A DNA stretch of 41,475 nt from Conidiobolus coronatus NRRL 28638. Lineage: Eukaryota > Entomophthoromycota > Entomophthoromycetes > Entomophthorales > Conidiobolaceae. The notes beneath the pieces are model-generated. The model was not told the DNA's origin and made no database searches. It saw only the letters and a program-made list of their open reading frames with translations. Location of the stretch: positions 34,086 to 75,560 of the forward strand of contig KQ964526.1 in NCBI GenBank assembly GCA_001566745.1, read 5' to 3'. Shown here piece after piece: positions 30,282 through 41,475 of this stretch. Numbering within the stretch: position 1 is the stretch's first letter; every line of letters starts with the position of its first letter. A program made the position numbers and the translations under genes.

Positions 30282-30502
30282 NNNNNNNNNNNNNNNNNNN
30301 NNNNNNNNNNNNNNNNNNNNNNNNNNNNNNNNNNNNNNNNNNNNNNNNNNNNNNNNNNNNNNNNNNNNNNNNNNNNNNNNNNNNNNNNNNNNNNNNNNNN
30401 NNNNNNNNNNNNNNNNNNNNNNNNNNNNNNNNNNNNNNNNNNNNNNNNNNNNNNNNNNNNNNNNNNNNNNNNNNNNNNNNNNNNNNNNNNNNNNNNNNNN
30501 NN
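30282..30502. other. Assembly gap (221 N)
   Basis: 221 undetermined bases bracketed by two copies of the same sequence. The true gap may be zero or negative (unmerged overlapping contigs or haplotypes). Confidence 0.98.
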
Positions 30503-30630
30503 ATTATATATACTATCCGATTGTTGTTACATTTTTATTTATTATTATTGCTATTATTAAATTGAGTTTTATTACAATTTTAACCCTTTTTTGAATGCGA
30601 TTTTAACTAAATAGTATTAAATTTAGTTTA
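30503..30630. repeat. Gap-flanking direct repeat, right copy
   Basis: 128 bp, roughly 93% identical to 30158-30281 and in the same orientation. It starts directly at the gap edge, so the remainder of the GPN3 gene is not repeated here. Confidence 0.9.
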
Positions 30631-31151
30631 TGGGATAACCCAACTTATTAATAAATTTGATTATGCCAGTAAAATTTTTTGTAGCTAAAATTTTGGCCAA
30701 ATAATTAGATATGTTCTTGGATATATTAAATGAAAGCTGTAATTAATCATATTCAGTATATGGCAAAGATATTTATGTTTCGCTAAATAGAATACTATTA
30801 TAAGCTGGTTGACCACATATTAGTAATCACATTTATAAATATCTAATTTATATTGGATTTTATTTTCTAAATCATCTTTTTTTCCGAAAATTATATAAGA
30901 TCTAATCAAATCTAATAAAGGAGGCAAAAAGGAAATTCTCCCATAGATTGTTGAACTCAACTTAATATCATTACAACTATTTATTGTTGAGTAAGTCTTT
31001 TGTACTTTAATTTATATATATATAACTAATATCAGTAATATATTGTTATTATATATGTATTGAATAGAAAAGTAGAAAATATATTACATATAAAACCTTA
31101 ATTAATTAGACTTAAACTTGATTTTAATATTCAGTATAATAACATATAATA
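30631..31151. other. Intergenic region between GPN3 and the carrier gene
   Basis: Shared divergent upstream region, AT-rich. No gene or clear promoter motif was recognised. Confidence 0.4.
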
Positions 31152-32114
31152 ATGGAAAAAGAAGTTGTTATAAGCTCTTGTTTAGCTAGTGGTTTAGATA
31201 CCCTTTGTACATATCCTCGTAATTAATTCCTTTTAATGTAATTAAACTAAACCGCTTACCTTTACTTTTTCATTTTAGTTGACACTATTGTAACTCGTCT
31301 TCAAGTTAATCAACCAACTGGTTTAGCTAAATTGTCTTACAGCCCTGCACAAGCTGTAAAATCACTTTATAGAGGATTTGTGCCTACTCTTCTTTTATCT
31401 ATCCCTTGTGGTGGTGTTTATTTAACAGGATATGAAGTTCATAAAAAGTGGATAGGAAAGAACACCTCTTTAAATGAGGATCATTGGCTCAATCACTCAT
31501 TATCAGGGGCTGGAGCTGAAGCCTTTACTAATTTTGTAGGCATTCCTATGGAAGTGATTAAAAATAGAATGCAAACAAATTCTAATAATACAAGTGCTAC
31601 AAAGCTTGTCAGATCTATTTATGCTGAAGAGGGTCTTAGAGGCTTTTTTAGAGGTTACTGGTTAGGTATGATTGTTTACGGGCCTGGTACCATTGTTTAT
31701 TGGATTACTTATGAAAAAGCAAAAACTCTAATGGCTAACTTCAATGCTAAAAGGAATGGAAACGGTGTTCCTGATAAAAGTTCTCTCTCTTCGATTCAAT
31801 TCGGCTTATCCTCTATACTGGGAACTTCGGTAGCCTCGCTATTCACCAATCCTTTAGACGTGACCCGTACAAGATGGCAAATAGCTACAAAAGCAAACAA
31901 TTTAGATAAGAGCGTCTGGGAATTGATGAAGCGAATGTGGCGCACAGAGGGTAAATTAATACCATTTTATAGAGGGTCTCTTACTAGGATATTTTGCGCT
32001 ATTCCCTCAGCTGCACTTACTATGACAGTGTATGAAAAATTAAAAATTCTTTTAAAAGAAGAGTTCAACCAATCAAATAGCAGTAGCTTAAGTATTGCTA
32101 CTAGCTCTATATAA
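31152..32114 (+). CDS. Mitochondrial carrier family (SLC25) protein
   Basis: Inner-membrane solute carrier of 300 aa. Two exons, 31152-31218 and 31279-32114; the junction restores the first carrier signature. Three tandem ~100-residue repeats carry the Px[D/E]xx[K/R] motif at the end of odd-numbered helices: YPLDTIVTRLQ, IPMEVIKNRMQ and NPLDVTRTRWQ. Matrix-helix motifs are also present: SLYRGFVPTLLLSIPCGG, GLRGFFRGYWLGMIVYGPG and IPFYRGSLTRIFCAIP. Length and topology (six membrane helices, short N-terminus) are standard. Substrate cannot be assigned with confidence; the second repeat recalls SLC25A44-like carriers, but this is weak. Confidence 0.9.
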
Positions 32115-32188
32115 TTATTCGGCTAATACCTGTAATAAGAGCATGCAACATAGATTACAAACATATTTATTTATTTTAAAAGATATAA

Positions 32189-32454
32189 TTATTCTGGTTT
32201 TTTAACATTAGGTAAGCTGATAGGCTTTTTAGCTTCTTTGCCTAAAAATACTAAAAAATAAAAGTTAAACAAAATTATTAAAAAAATCAAATTTAAAAAC
32301 TTTACTTCTTTGATAAAGTTCATAAGTTGTAACTATACAAAATGGAGTAGCTACCATTACTGTAATCCAACTATATTTTTCATTAATATTAATATAAATA
32401 CTATTTTAAATGATAATACCTAGCTGCTAATCTATTAACTTGAAATTTGGCCAT
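32189..32454 (-). CDS. Small single-span membrane protein (53 aa, 3 exons)
   Basis: Exons 32454-32420, 32370-32306 and 32250-32189 on the minus strand join in phase to 53 residues. The protein begins MAKFQVNRLAAS, crosses a membrane once (WITVMVATPFCIVTTYELY) and ends YQRIFLGKEAKKPISLPN plus VKKPE. The short basic N-terminus, one hydrophobic span and charged tail are typical of small mitochondrial inner-membrane proteins such as respiratory-chain accessory or assembly factors. That is inference, and I cannot name the family. Both introns are ~50 nt with good acceptors. It is convergent with the SLC25 gene, 74 bp between stop codons. Confidence 0.65.
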
Positions 32455-34035
32455 TTTATATAAAATTTATTAAAATTCTTTTCGAAAAATAAAGTAGAGT
32501 TAAAGCTCTTGTTTTATGTTAATATTTTTCAATATAGATGAAAAATAGAGCAGTTTATTAATAAATACGATTGTTTTTTAAAAATAATTTGTGAGTTGAT
32601 ATGTTTAAATAGCTTATATAGTGCCAATTGATTTATGGGATAAATATTACTTATTCAGCTATGATGTTTACAAATATTAACAGAAACATTAGCAGTCAAT
32701 ACGTTAATAACTATATGGAATTATTATATATTTATTAATATTATTTGTCGTTTTTCATATTTATATTAATTTTGACATATTTATTTTTTGTAAAAGCTTA
32801 GCTCAAATTTTAATTCCAGAATATGATATTATTAGGTAATTTTATTGAGTTTTGAAGATTGGCAAAAAGTCATTTATATCGGCTATTCTACACTTGAGAA
32901 TAACTAAATTTATTAAGACGAATTAAACTAATATTTTATTATTTATATAGCATAGTATATTGATTAAAATAATGATATACACAGAATAATAATATAAATA
33001 GCGCAAATAACGATATATCTAAAATAGAGTTAATTATAAATACTAATTAGTTACGTATTAAGCAAATGGTATTAAAAGGTAAAGTATATCATAACAGTTC
33101 ACGTATAATATAAATATCATTTATAGTAATGTTTAACTCCTTCTCTAAAGAGAATAAATTCGATACAGCTTAATAAAAAGTAATTAATTAATTCATAAAG
33201 ATTACATGCTTTTGGTAGTAAGCATTTATTATCATTATATACAGGAGCATGATATGCATTGCTAACTGTACTTTATAATTAGTCAAAATGTGAGAATTAA
33301 ATCTTCAACTTTTATTATACATAGTCCTTGAAAGTAAAGTTTAGAAAGCGAATAGATTATTTGTTTCAATACGCTTAGAGTTTAAATGACTTGGAGCTGT
33401 ATATGTGCAATAATAATAAATCATAGTCAAGGTATTAATAATTAAGATTATTGTGATATTATATAATATCAGTAATTCATCCTGTTATTTTAGTAAGAAT
33501 ATTGAAGTGTAGACATTTCAATTAGCTCTCAAACAAAAGCTAAGGTATAAGAATTAGCTGGATTATAGTTTAATATACCAAGATTAATAGAGTATCATAA
33601 TAGATATACGATTTATAGTAATTAGTAATAGATTAGATATTTTTCCAAAGTTTGGAAACTCATTCTAATGAATGACTAATCCACACATTTGATCAGCTAA
33701 ATATTAAATAGAAAAATACTATTTAACGACTATAATAGAATATTTTGAATATAGATGATAGATCTAAGTTATACAATATTTTATTTAAAATCGGCTCAAT
33801 AATAATTACCCTTAATTTTATTCAATAAAATTGTTACGTGTGAATAATTAAAAAGGAAATAATCGAAATACTTATGGAAAGTATAATCAATAATCCTATT
33901 CAAATCCATTAAGAATTTATCAGATAAAGGTGAGAAATTGACAAGAATAGTTAGATTATAATAGTAAAAGTATTTGTATTTTGCATATTAAACAATGAAA
34001 TGTAATATATAATTGGTAAAGTTAGTAATACATGC
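32455..34035. other. Intergenic AT-rich region
   Basis: About 1.6 kb upstream of the small membrane-protein gene and downstream of ferrochelatase. No gene or repeat recognised. Confidence 0.4.
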
Positions 34036-35495
34036 TTAAGCTTGTGCGGTAGAAGCTTTGGATGAAGAGTCCTTTTGATGATTAATCGTTTGATTATTTA
34101 AAGGAAAGGCAGGATTTGGCTCTGAAAGAGATTTTTCATATTGTTCAATGAAAAAGTCTCTAGAAGATTTACAAGATTCTCTCTTACAGCCTGGGCATCT
34201 CATAGGCATTTGAGTAGATGGAGCAAAGTTATTTTGAATGTGGTTATGAACTAAATCAGCAAGAGCTTTGATGAAAACAGGGCTGTCATTAAGGGACTCG
34301 GCTCTCTTAAGTCCAGTGATTCCTAATTCTTTAGCTTCTTCACCATATTCGAGATCCAATTCAAAGAGAGTTTCAATATGATCACTGGTGAAAGCAATAG
34401 GAACGAGTAAAGCGTTCTTTTTACCTTGCTCAGCAAGACCCTTGAGCGCGTCAGAAGTTTGAGGACCTAACCAAGGTTGAGGGCCAACTTGAGATTGCCA
34501 TACTAAGCTATAAGGGTTCTTTCTGTTTAGCTTTTCCATTACTCTTGTAACAGTGGAAGCAACTTCAGAAGGATATGCGTCACCACGGTTTACAACTGTC
34601 ATGGGGAGGGAGTGAGCTGAAAATAAGATTGGAACTTTGTCACGTACAGAGCTGTCATACTCTTCTAATTTGGATTCAATACGATCTACAAAAGCATCTA
34701 CGAGTCCAGGATGGCTGTGCCATCTGTCAATAACACTAAAGTTAATCTTATCTTCAAGGTTGTTGGCTTTAATATGAGTAACAAGTTCATTTACACTGCT
34801 TCCAGTTGTTGAGCATGAATATTGAGGGTATTGAGTGAAAGCGATGACCCTTTTGACTCCGTCTTCTTGAATTTGTTTGATAGTATCTTCGCATAGAGGA
34901 GGAGCGTATCTGAAAGCAATATATGGCTTATGAGGAGCTATAGATATGTTTAATATAAGAAAAATATATATAATTTGCTATTACCTGTTTGTGGAGAGAG
35001 TTTGTCTAATAATTTGACCATTTCGTCAGCTTGTTTTTCAGTCCACATTCTAATAGGAGAACCACCACCAATTTGAGCATACTGATCTTGAATTTGAGGA
35101 GTACGACGAGAAGCTATCCAAGGTGCCAAATATTTTTGGAAAGGAATGGGAATTAATTCGGGGTCTGAGAATAAGCGATGTAAAAAGGGCTGAACTTCAT
35201 TTAAATTAGAAGGTCCTCCTAAGTTCATAAGTAACACACCAGTAGGTCTAAATTTATAATTATTATCTGCTAAAATAATAAATGTGGAAGTAAATTACTT
35301 ACCCTTGAGGACCCTTTTGGAGGATTTGGTGGAGAAGTAACAGTAGCAAAATGTTGAAGAGGTAAAATCATTCTGGATTTTGCTATAATAAAACTAAGGT
35401 TAGTGGCCATAGCAGTAGAGTAAAAAGTATTTACCTTTCAAAGCATGAGTAGACCTGCTGATCATATTAAAAGTAGTTGGATTTTTAAGAAACAT
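34036..35495 (-). CDS. HEM15: Ferrochelatase, mitochondrial, with [2Fe-2S] ligands
   Basis: Inserts Fe2+ into protoporphyrin IX at the matrix face of the inner membrane, the last step of haem synthesis. Exons on the minus strand: 35495-35435, 35382-35303, 35247-34985, 34937-34036. The N-terminus (MFLKNPTTFNMISRSTHALK) looks like a transit peptide. The core shows PTGVLLMNLGGPSNLNE, IGGGSPIRMWTEKQ, TAPHKPYIAFRYAPPL, TQYPQYSCSTTGSS, ILFSAHSLPM (catalytic His) and VGPQPWLGPQTSD. Cysteines in YSCSTTG and CPGCKRESC match the four [2Fe-2S] ligands of the human enzyme; budding-yeast enzyme lacks them. Exons 2 and 3 do not join in frame with the GTAAGT donor: one base too many lies in the AAAAGGG run (35312-35318). 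Dropping one G would give PPKGPQGPTGVLL. This is likely a sequence error, otherwise a damaged allele. Confidence 0.88.
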
Positions 35496-38400
35496 ACTGT
35501 TTTATTAATTTATAAGAATGGTTTAAAAAGAATAAAAAAGATTAAATGCTTATTTGAGCTATTTGTATTGAAATTTTAACTTATTTAGAATCTATAAATT
35601 GATTAGAGTAAGAGAGGTCAACCGGGTAAAGGTCAGCAATTAACCAATTTAAATTGACATTTTAATTAATTGTTCACTGGATCGGATCGGATTCAAAACC
35701 ATCAAGCTTAACCGTTCTAGAGATCGATAATCAATAAGGTTATTGATTTGTTTTAATTTTAATTTCCCACATGATTTAGAATAATTGGGTAAATTTAGAA
35801 TTAATTTTAATCAAAGTTGCAGTTTAAATCTTATCTTCTTGATGGTATGTTATAGATCTATTAGAACAAAAATGTATATAATAATAGTACAGCTATGTAC
35901 AAAGTTGGAAGATAGCTTTAGTGTTATGACATATGTCTTAAAAGAATAGTTTTAGAGTTATGTAGTTAAAAGAAACATGTAAATTAATCAGGCCCGACAA
36001 TAATTACATAATAATTAGTACTAAAATAGAATAACTTTAAACAGATATATACATAAGTAATTTTTATTAATTGATAGTTGGAACAGAAATTTACAATATT
36101 CAAATTGCTATTTTGATCGATCTTAGTATTGTAATATATTCGATTAAAATGCTTTTAAGTGATCTATATTATTAATGATGTTAAAAGAAGCAACAAGCGA
36201 TGATTTATATTAGTTGGATATAAAAATATGCTTTTATCAAGATATATAGCAGTTATAGCATTATTGATATTCTGATATAGATAAGATTAGATAATCAGTA
36301 AGTTATGAAATATTTTTGAGGTTGATATAATAATTCTCAAGTTCCAGTTGTAAAATGTTGCTATTAATATCAAGCTATAATACTGCTTTGATTTTAATAT
36401 TGTAATAGTTATATGGACTCATATATAGTAGCTATTATTTATATTTAAATAGTGAGTTGGTAAAAAAACTCAAGAAGATTATAGTATAGCCTGGATATAG
36501 TTATTGACATGGCATGTGCCCTATTGATCTATAAAATTGAATTAACAGCTCGTTATACAGTTAAATCAGAACTATTATTCTAGAGCAAGATCTAAGCTAT
36601 ATTATATAGCAGATATAGCGTAATAATAACCTCTATATATAGGTAGCTTGTAATTCAATTTCAGCGTATTAAGCTAATTTATTATGTAAAACTATTTATA
36701 TCAAAGTATTAACAAGTGAGTATTAAAATATATTAAATATTCTAAGTTTTATACTATTATCAATGTATATTATAATAATCAAATATATTTATTTCAGCGT
36801 ATATCAAAAGATGCTTTATCCAAAGTTCTGTGCATAGTAAAAAGATTTATTATTCAAGATCTTTACATTTTAATATTCGAGGACTTGTAACGTTTTTAAT
36901 ATATTGCAACTGGAACGGTTTAGAATTAACAATATACTTTTGGTAGTGAAATTAGTTGAATTTATTAGTCACCAATAAAATATACAAGTCTAGTAACCCC
37001 GATCTGAGGAGTATTTTAGTAGAGTGTTCAATTCAGATATAATACGTTTCTATACCATTTACTATTGCTAAGTATATAGTATCTCAAATTAATAATTCTT
37101 CAAACAGTGGTTATTTTTCGCCTTTCAATAATAATAGAATTAAGTTAAGTATGTATAAGTTTTTATTAATATGCAAAATATAATAGCAGTAAAAATTATT
37201 TGAATAAAAGATTGTATAAATTTTTACTATCATTAATTGTATGAATTCAGTTATTTACTAAGCTTTTGCATTATCTTAAGTTGTGGAAATTTCAGTTATA
37301 TAATAAAAAATATTTATCTGATTCTACCTCTTAGTTTTTATGTATAAAAATGCTAAGTTTAACGAATATGCGTTAAATTTAGAAGGTTTAAAGATGCTTT
37401 TCTATAAATTATAATAACAACAGAGGCTAATCTAATAAATTATAAATTCATTAGCATATAGTTGATTTTTGATATAATTCTGATGAAAGAAGAAGCATTA
37501 TATATGCCAAATATTAAGATTTTCCTTGTTTGATAGCAATAGTATGCAGGCTATTATCAACACTAATACTACATTGTCCATAGATCGTTGAAATTTACCG
37601 ATCCCTTCATATTTCGGAATATAAATGGCAAATTGCATAGTTATTACTATGGTAGAAACTACATGAGAATACCATATACTGCTGAGATTTTTATATTATA
37701 TAACATTTTTCTGATATCAGCAAGATTTATAATTATATTTTAGATCGATATATTTGATTTTAATTTATCTATTTTACTTTAATTCTTTGATTGAAAAATA
37801 TTATTATTAATTGGCATACTTTAACTATGCGTTATATCTTGAGTTGAAAACTTGGAATCAAAGTTATATAGCCAATTGGCTAATTTGATTCAAAATATCT
37901 TTTTACTGCCCAATTTTTTAGAATTAGATAGTTTTTACTATTCTTGGGCTCTCATTTAAAAATCAAAGTTTTGTATAAATTCATGATCATATTGTATTTA
38001 ATATTGTGTCCAATATATGGAATATTAGAGATTCTTAAATTGAAGGAATATAAACATCGAAGAATTTTGCAAATATAAAATTTAAGTTCAAAAATATCAT
38101 CTTAAACTATTTAGAATCTTAGTTTATATTTGAGCTGCTTTTTTTAACAATCATATTTTATGAAATTTTTGAAATATTTAATGATTAAGATTTTTATTAC
38201 TATTTAAATAAAAGCTTTGTTGTGAGTTATAATTTGCTATAAAAGTGATAGACATAAAACATATATTGGCGCTGTAGAATTTAGAATTGAAATTATAAAG
38301 CTTTTTTTAGAATAAATAGCTATAATTTAATTACTTTATTATGTTAATGAGCAGTTCATTTCTAAAAATCATTTGAAAAATTATATTCTAGTTTAAATAA

Positions 38401-38959
38401 TGATGAAATTGTGCAGAACTGGTTAATTTTGAGGTGCTTCTTTTGAATTAAGAGAGTATACAATTTCCTTGAGATATATGAACTATAAAATCTTATATAT
38501 AATTTGGATAAATTCAAAATCCCTTAGACCCGGTTATCAAGCATTTTGTGTTAAGCTTTATACATATTTTGAAAGAAGTAGAGATTCAGCTTTGTTGAGA
38601 TTACTAGTTCGATAATTAAATTTAAATTATATCATTGGTAGAGTAGAGTTATCAATTACTCGAATGATTTTTTGTTTACAAATTACAGATATATCAATAA
38701 GTATTCGCGTCATTTAAGAGGAATTACTATTTAATTGGATTTAAACTAATCCCATAAAGAATATTCTATATAAATATTTTAAATTAATATATCCTGAGTA
38801 AAATGATTTTTATATTTCGCGTCAATCCTTTATTTTAATATTATTCAGCTATCAAACTAAAAAAATCTGACGTTAAACTGTTTTATAGTGACATTTCTCC
38901 AAATTAACTGCACTCTCATCTAGCAGTTTCTATATAGTTCCTTTAAATTTCATTTAATA
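35496..38959. other. Long gene-free AT-rich region
   Basis: About 3.5 kb with no open frame over 60 codons of coding character. I also looked for intron-split exons of the kind found in SPO11 and saw no recognisable motif, tRNA or MITE copy. Confidence 0.4.
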
Positions 38960-40761
38960 ATGACATGCGCAATCTGCTTAGAGGCTTTTTATAATACACC
39001 GGGTTCCGAAACTTCTAGAACCGGAGCTTCTGAAGAATCTGCTGTTGTAGCTACAAACTGTATGTAATATTTATTATTTAATTCTTTGAACTTAAAATTT
39101 GATTTTTTATAAGATTTTTAACCTATAACTTAATTTATGTTTTATTTTATTAAGGTGGTCACGTTTTTCATTATAATTGGTATGTATAGATTGCAGAAGC
39201 TCTTTAGAAAATTATTTTAGTGTTTTTTGAACATGAGTACTTATATGTTTTATTTAGTTTATCACAAACTCGCCCTGCGCCAAATCGAAATTACATTCAA
39301 TGCCCTGTTTGTAGAAATCGAGTATATGAAAATGCTCTTCTTAAACTTCATAATGATTGGAAATGTGACTGTCCAACAGTTTCAACCCCAAAGAGCTTAG
39401 AAGTTGAAACAAGCGATAGAAAGTGGGAAAGTGAATTAATAACACTATTGGAAACTGTGAAAGTAGGAGGAAAGCCTGTAAGAATTAGTATTCTTCATTT
39501 TAATAATCTGAATTCTAATTTACCATTTAGACTGAAGGGTTAATTTCTTCTTTAAACAGAATGATAGATATGTCGACAGGGCGCACTTATAACTTTTTTA
39601 CCAAAATTAAGAAAGCTATAAATGACCTGACTACCCAGGTATTACACGAAAGTAAAGCAAAAGATGATTCTAAAATCGCGCTACAAAATGCTATACTTGA
39701 GCATGGAAATATACTATCAATTAACCAGAACATGATAACAAGTTTAACAGAAGCAAATGATTCTCTAAATAATGAAATAGAAAATCTAAGAAGCAGACTT
39801 AAGACTGCCAATGACACCTTAAATAGGCTTAACATCCTTAGAACTCTTAATAACTCTTCAGAATTTCCTAGTATGGAAGCTACTATCAGAAGAAACTTAT
39901 TTTTAGAGAGAATAAATGAGCTTGATAGAGGAGGATGGGTTAATCTTTTGAGAGACTTGCATAATATTAACCTTCATAACGAAAAGTGAGATATTTATAT
40001 TGAATGATATTTTATCGTTATTTATTAAATTTTTTAGGGAAAAGATAGATTATAAGCGACAATCTGAAAAAGCCATAAAAGAAAAGGAAGAGCTATCAAA
40101 AGAATTTTATGAGCTATCTCAGAAATGTAAAAGATTAGAAAGCAGAAATCGCCAGTTTGAAAGCGATACTCAATTAGAAAGAGACGTGCCACGTAAAACA
40201 GCTGGCAGTCATCATACGACACCAACTGATAATAGACAGATTGTAACTCCTGTGAGTCGAATAAATCATGAAGATCCTATTGAAATATCTGATTCAGAGC
40301 CTGAAAATTCAACTCTTAATCGTAGAAACACAACTCCTACAAGGCATATGACTTCATCTTCTAACCAGCCTTCATCTTCCACCTCGGTTTATAAACGCCA
40401 TAATAAGTATATTTATACAATACTATACTTTTTATTTCTAACGTTTTTATTAGCTTAACTTCAAATCCATTTGTCAGAGTGAATGTACCTCTTCCAGATC
40501 CAAGTTCTATATGTAAGAAAACGTTTTGAACGATAATTTGATTTATACTAATACGAATATTTAGATGAAAGTGGTACTGCAATTGTTAATAACATAATAC
40601 CATCTTCATCCAATACACCAAGCGCACGAGCGGCTGCACTTTTCAATTCAACATCTAAAAGCTTAAGTAAAAACAATTCCCGTGACCATATGGTAGGCAG
40701 AGCAATTGCAGTTCCAAAGAGTAAAAGAGCCGCTATAAGGAAAGTAGGGATGGATGATTAA
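38960..40761 (+). CDS. RING-H2 / coiled-coil protein, TRAIP-like E3 ubiquitin ligase
   Basis: Predicted E3 ubiquitin ligase of 474 aa (human TRAIP 469). Exons 38960-39059, 39155-39179, 39258-39477, 39531-39985, 40038-40406, 40454-40512 and 40565-40761 join in phase. The RING is assembled across three exons: C3 and C6 (MTCAIC), C34-G-H36-VF-H39-YN-C42, then C57-PV-C60. All eight ligands are present, with a 27-residue Ser/Thr/Glu loop between the first and second pairs. Coiled coils follow from about 160 to 320 (ILEHGNILSINQNMIT, ENLRSRLKTANDTLNRL, KEELSKEFYELSQKCKRLES). The Ser/Thr-rich tail has an acidic IEISDSEPE patch resembling a SUMO-interaction motif and ends in a basic KSKRAAIRKVGMDD. 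TRAIP acts in replisome ubiquitylation; assignment rests on architecture and length, not on close sequence identity. Confidence 0.78.
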
Positions 40762-41457
40762 CTGTGAATTAGATATTATATAACAAATTCGGTATAAATA
40801 TTGTATGAATAGTTCTTAATAAATTTTGTAAACATTATTTCATGAGTATATATGACAAAACTGTTGCTCTTAATTGTATTTTTTTATCAACAATCAATCT
40901 TTGACATGATTTTGTACATATATTTGGTTAAGCTTATGCTAATAATTCTTCATATTTTATTTTTAATTTATCAATATTGTATAACTATTCATTATACTGA
41001 GTTAGTATCGTATCCATCACTTTTTGAGTCTTCATAAACTTAGTTTATAAGCTTAAAATCCACTAATACCCCTTATTTCGATAATATATATTAAAAATAC
41101 AAGTTCAATTAATCCTAAACTGGGTGTGAGTTGAGGAGTATCGCATTTTTAATATAAAGCCTAAGTTCTCCGCTTTAAAGAATATAGAATATTCAGCAGT
41201 ATAAGGATATAATGGAGCTATTAGTAATAGTAGATGCTTATAGTGAAATAAGAAAAATAATTCCATACAATATATAATACTGATAATCGTTTCATTTTGT
41301 TTTTACACTCATCAACCTACTCAATATTACACATAAAGCAAACATATAAAATTTAATCCCATAATAATTTAGTCCTTTAATTTTACTATAATATCCCGTT
41401 TTGTTAAAAAATTATTGCTAAAATAGTCACAAAAGTTATTTTTAAATTTAATTAATA
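40762..41457. other. Intergenic AT-rich region
   Basis: No supported gene. A 61-codon frame at 40852-41037 is composed almost entirely of Ile/Leu/Phe/Tyr, as expected by chance in AT-rich DNA. Confidence 0.4.
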
Positions 41458-41475
41458 ATGAGTTTAGATGATATA
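41458..41475 (+). CDS. Possible start of a gene truncated by the window edge
   Basis: ATG followed by five open codons (MSLDDI) at the very end of the window, in an A-rich context (TTAATAATG). Too short to identify. Confidence 0.2.

Noticed and set aside
39220-39257. ATG at 39220 as the start of a separate gene
   Set aside because: It is intronic. The exon begins at 39258, and only splicing to the upstream exons completes the RING.
40852-41037. 61-codon hydrophobic frame
   Set aside because: Composition (Ile, Leu, Phe, Tyr) is what AT-rich random DNA yields; no supporting context.

Overview
The window is AT-rich eukaryotic nuclear DNA with short GT-AG introns (about 42-85 nt, donors nearly always GTAAN, several TACTAAC-type branch points). 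An OSH3-type oxysterol-binding protein with an N-terminal GOLD domain and a C-terminal Rua1_C (DUF4451-like) domain both point to a fungus. The ferrochelatase keeps the [2Fe-2S] ligand cysteines, which argues against budding yeasts. The low GC and long gene-free AT-rich spacers suggest an early-diverging lineage (Kickxellomycotina/Harpellales-like or Entomophthoromycotina-like). That placement is inference.

Layout, left to right. 1-1736: gene-free apart from a MITE-like repeat. 1737-4944 (-): a 13-exon PHD/extended-PHD/PHD chromatin-type protein ending in a Rua1_C domain. 6680-18311: a block of five single-exon secreted proteins: a Lys/Pro/Asp-repeat protein, a very large Cys/Pro/Gly-repeat protein, a small acidic protein, and a tandem pair of Gln-rich paralogues. 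Each has a TATA box 47-84 bp upstream of its ATG. A 400-N gap lies inside this block.

18477-20501 (+): a complete 17-exon SPO11 gene, invisible to simple ORF calling because its longest coding exon is under 200 nt. It includes a 15-nt micro-exon and one GC-AG intron. 20864-23539 (+): COG4, a Golgi tethering subunit. It converges on OSH3 (23955-27011, -), with a second MITE copy between the two stop codons. A third MITE copy lies downstream of GPN3 (29179-30186, -), whose start codon is split by an intron. A 221-N gap follows at 30282-30502; its two edges carry the same ~125 bp, so it is probably an unmerged contig overlap.

31152-32114 (+): a mitochondrial SLC25 carrier. 32189-32454 (-): a 53-residue, three-exon, single-membrane-span gene. 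34036-35495 (-): ferrochelatase with a transit peptide and an apparent 1-nt frameshift. 38960-40761 (+): a seven-exon RING-H2/coiled-coil protein resembling TRAIP.

The housekeeping genes are scattered and not functionally linked. The secreted block is the accessory part of the window and shows the most signs of recent change: minisatellite expansion, tandem duplication with a perfectly identical 5' coding tract, and shared promoter elements. All splice models come from reading frames, splice consensus and family similarity, not from transcripts.
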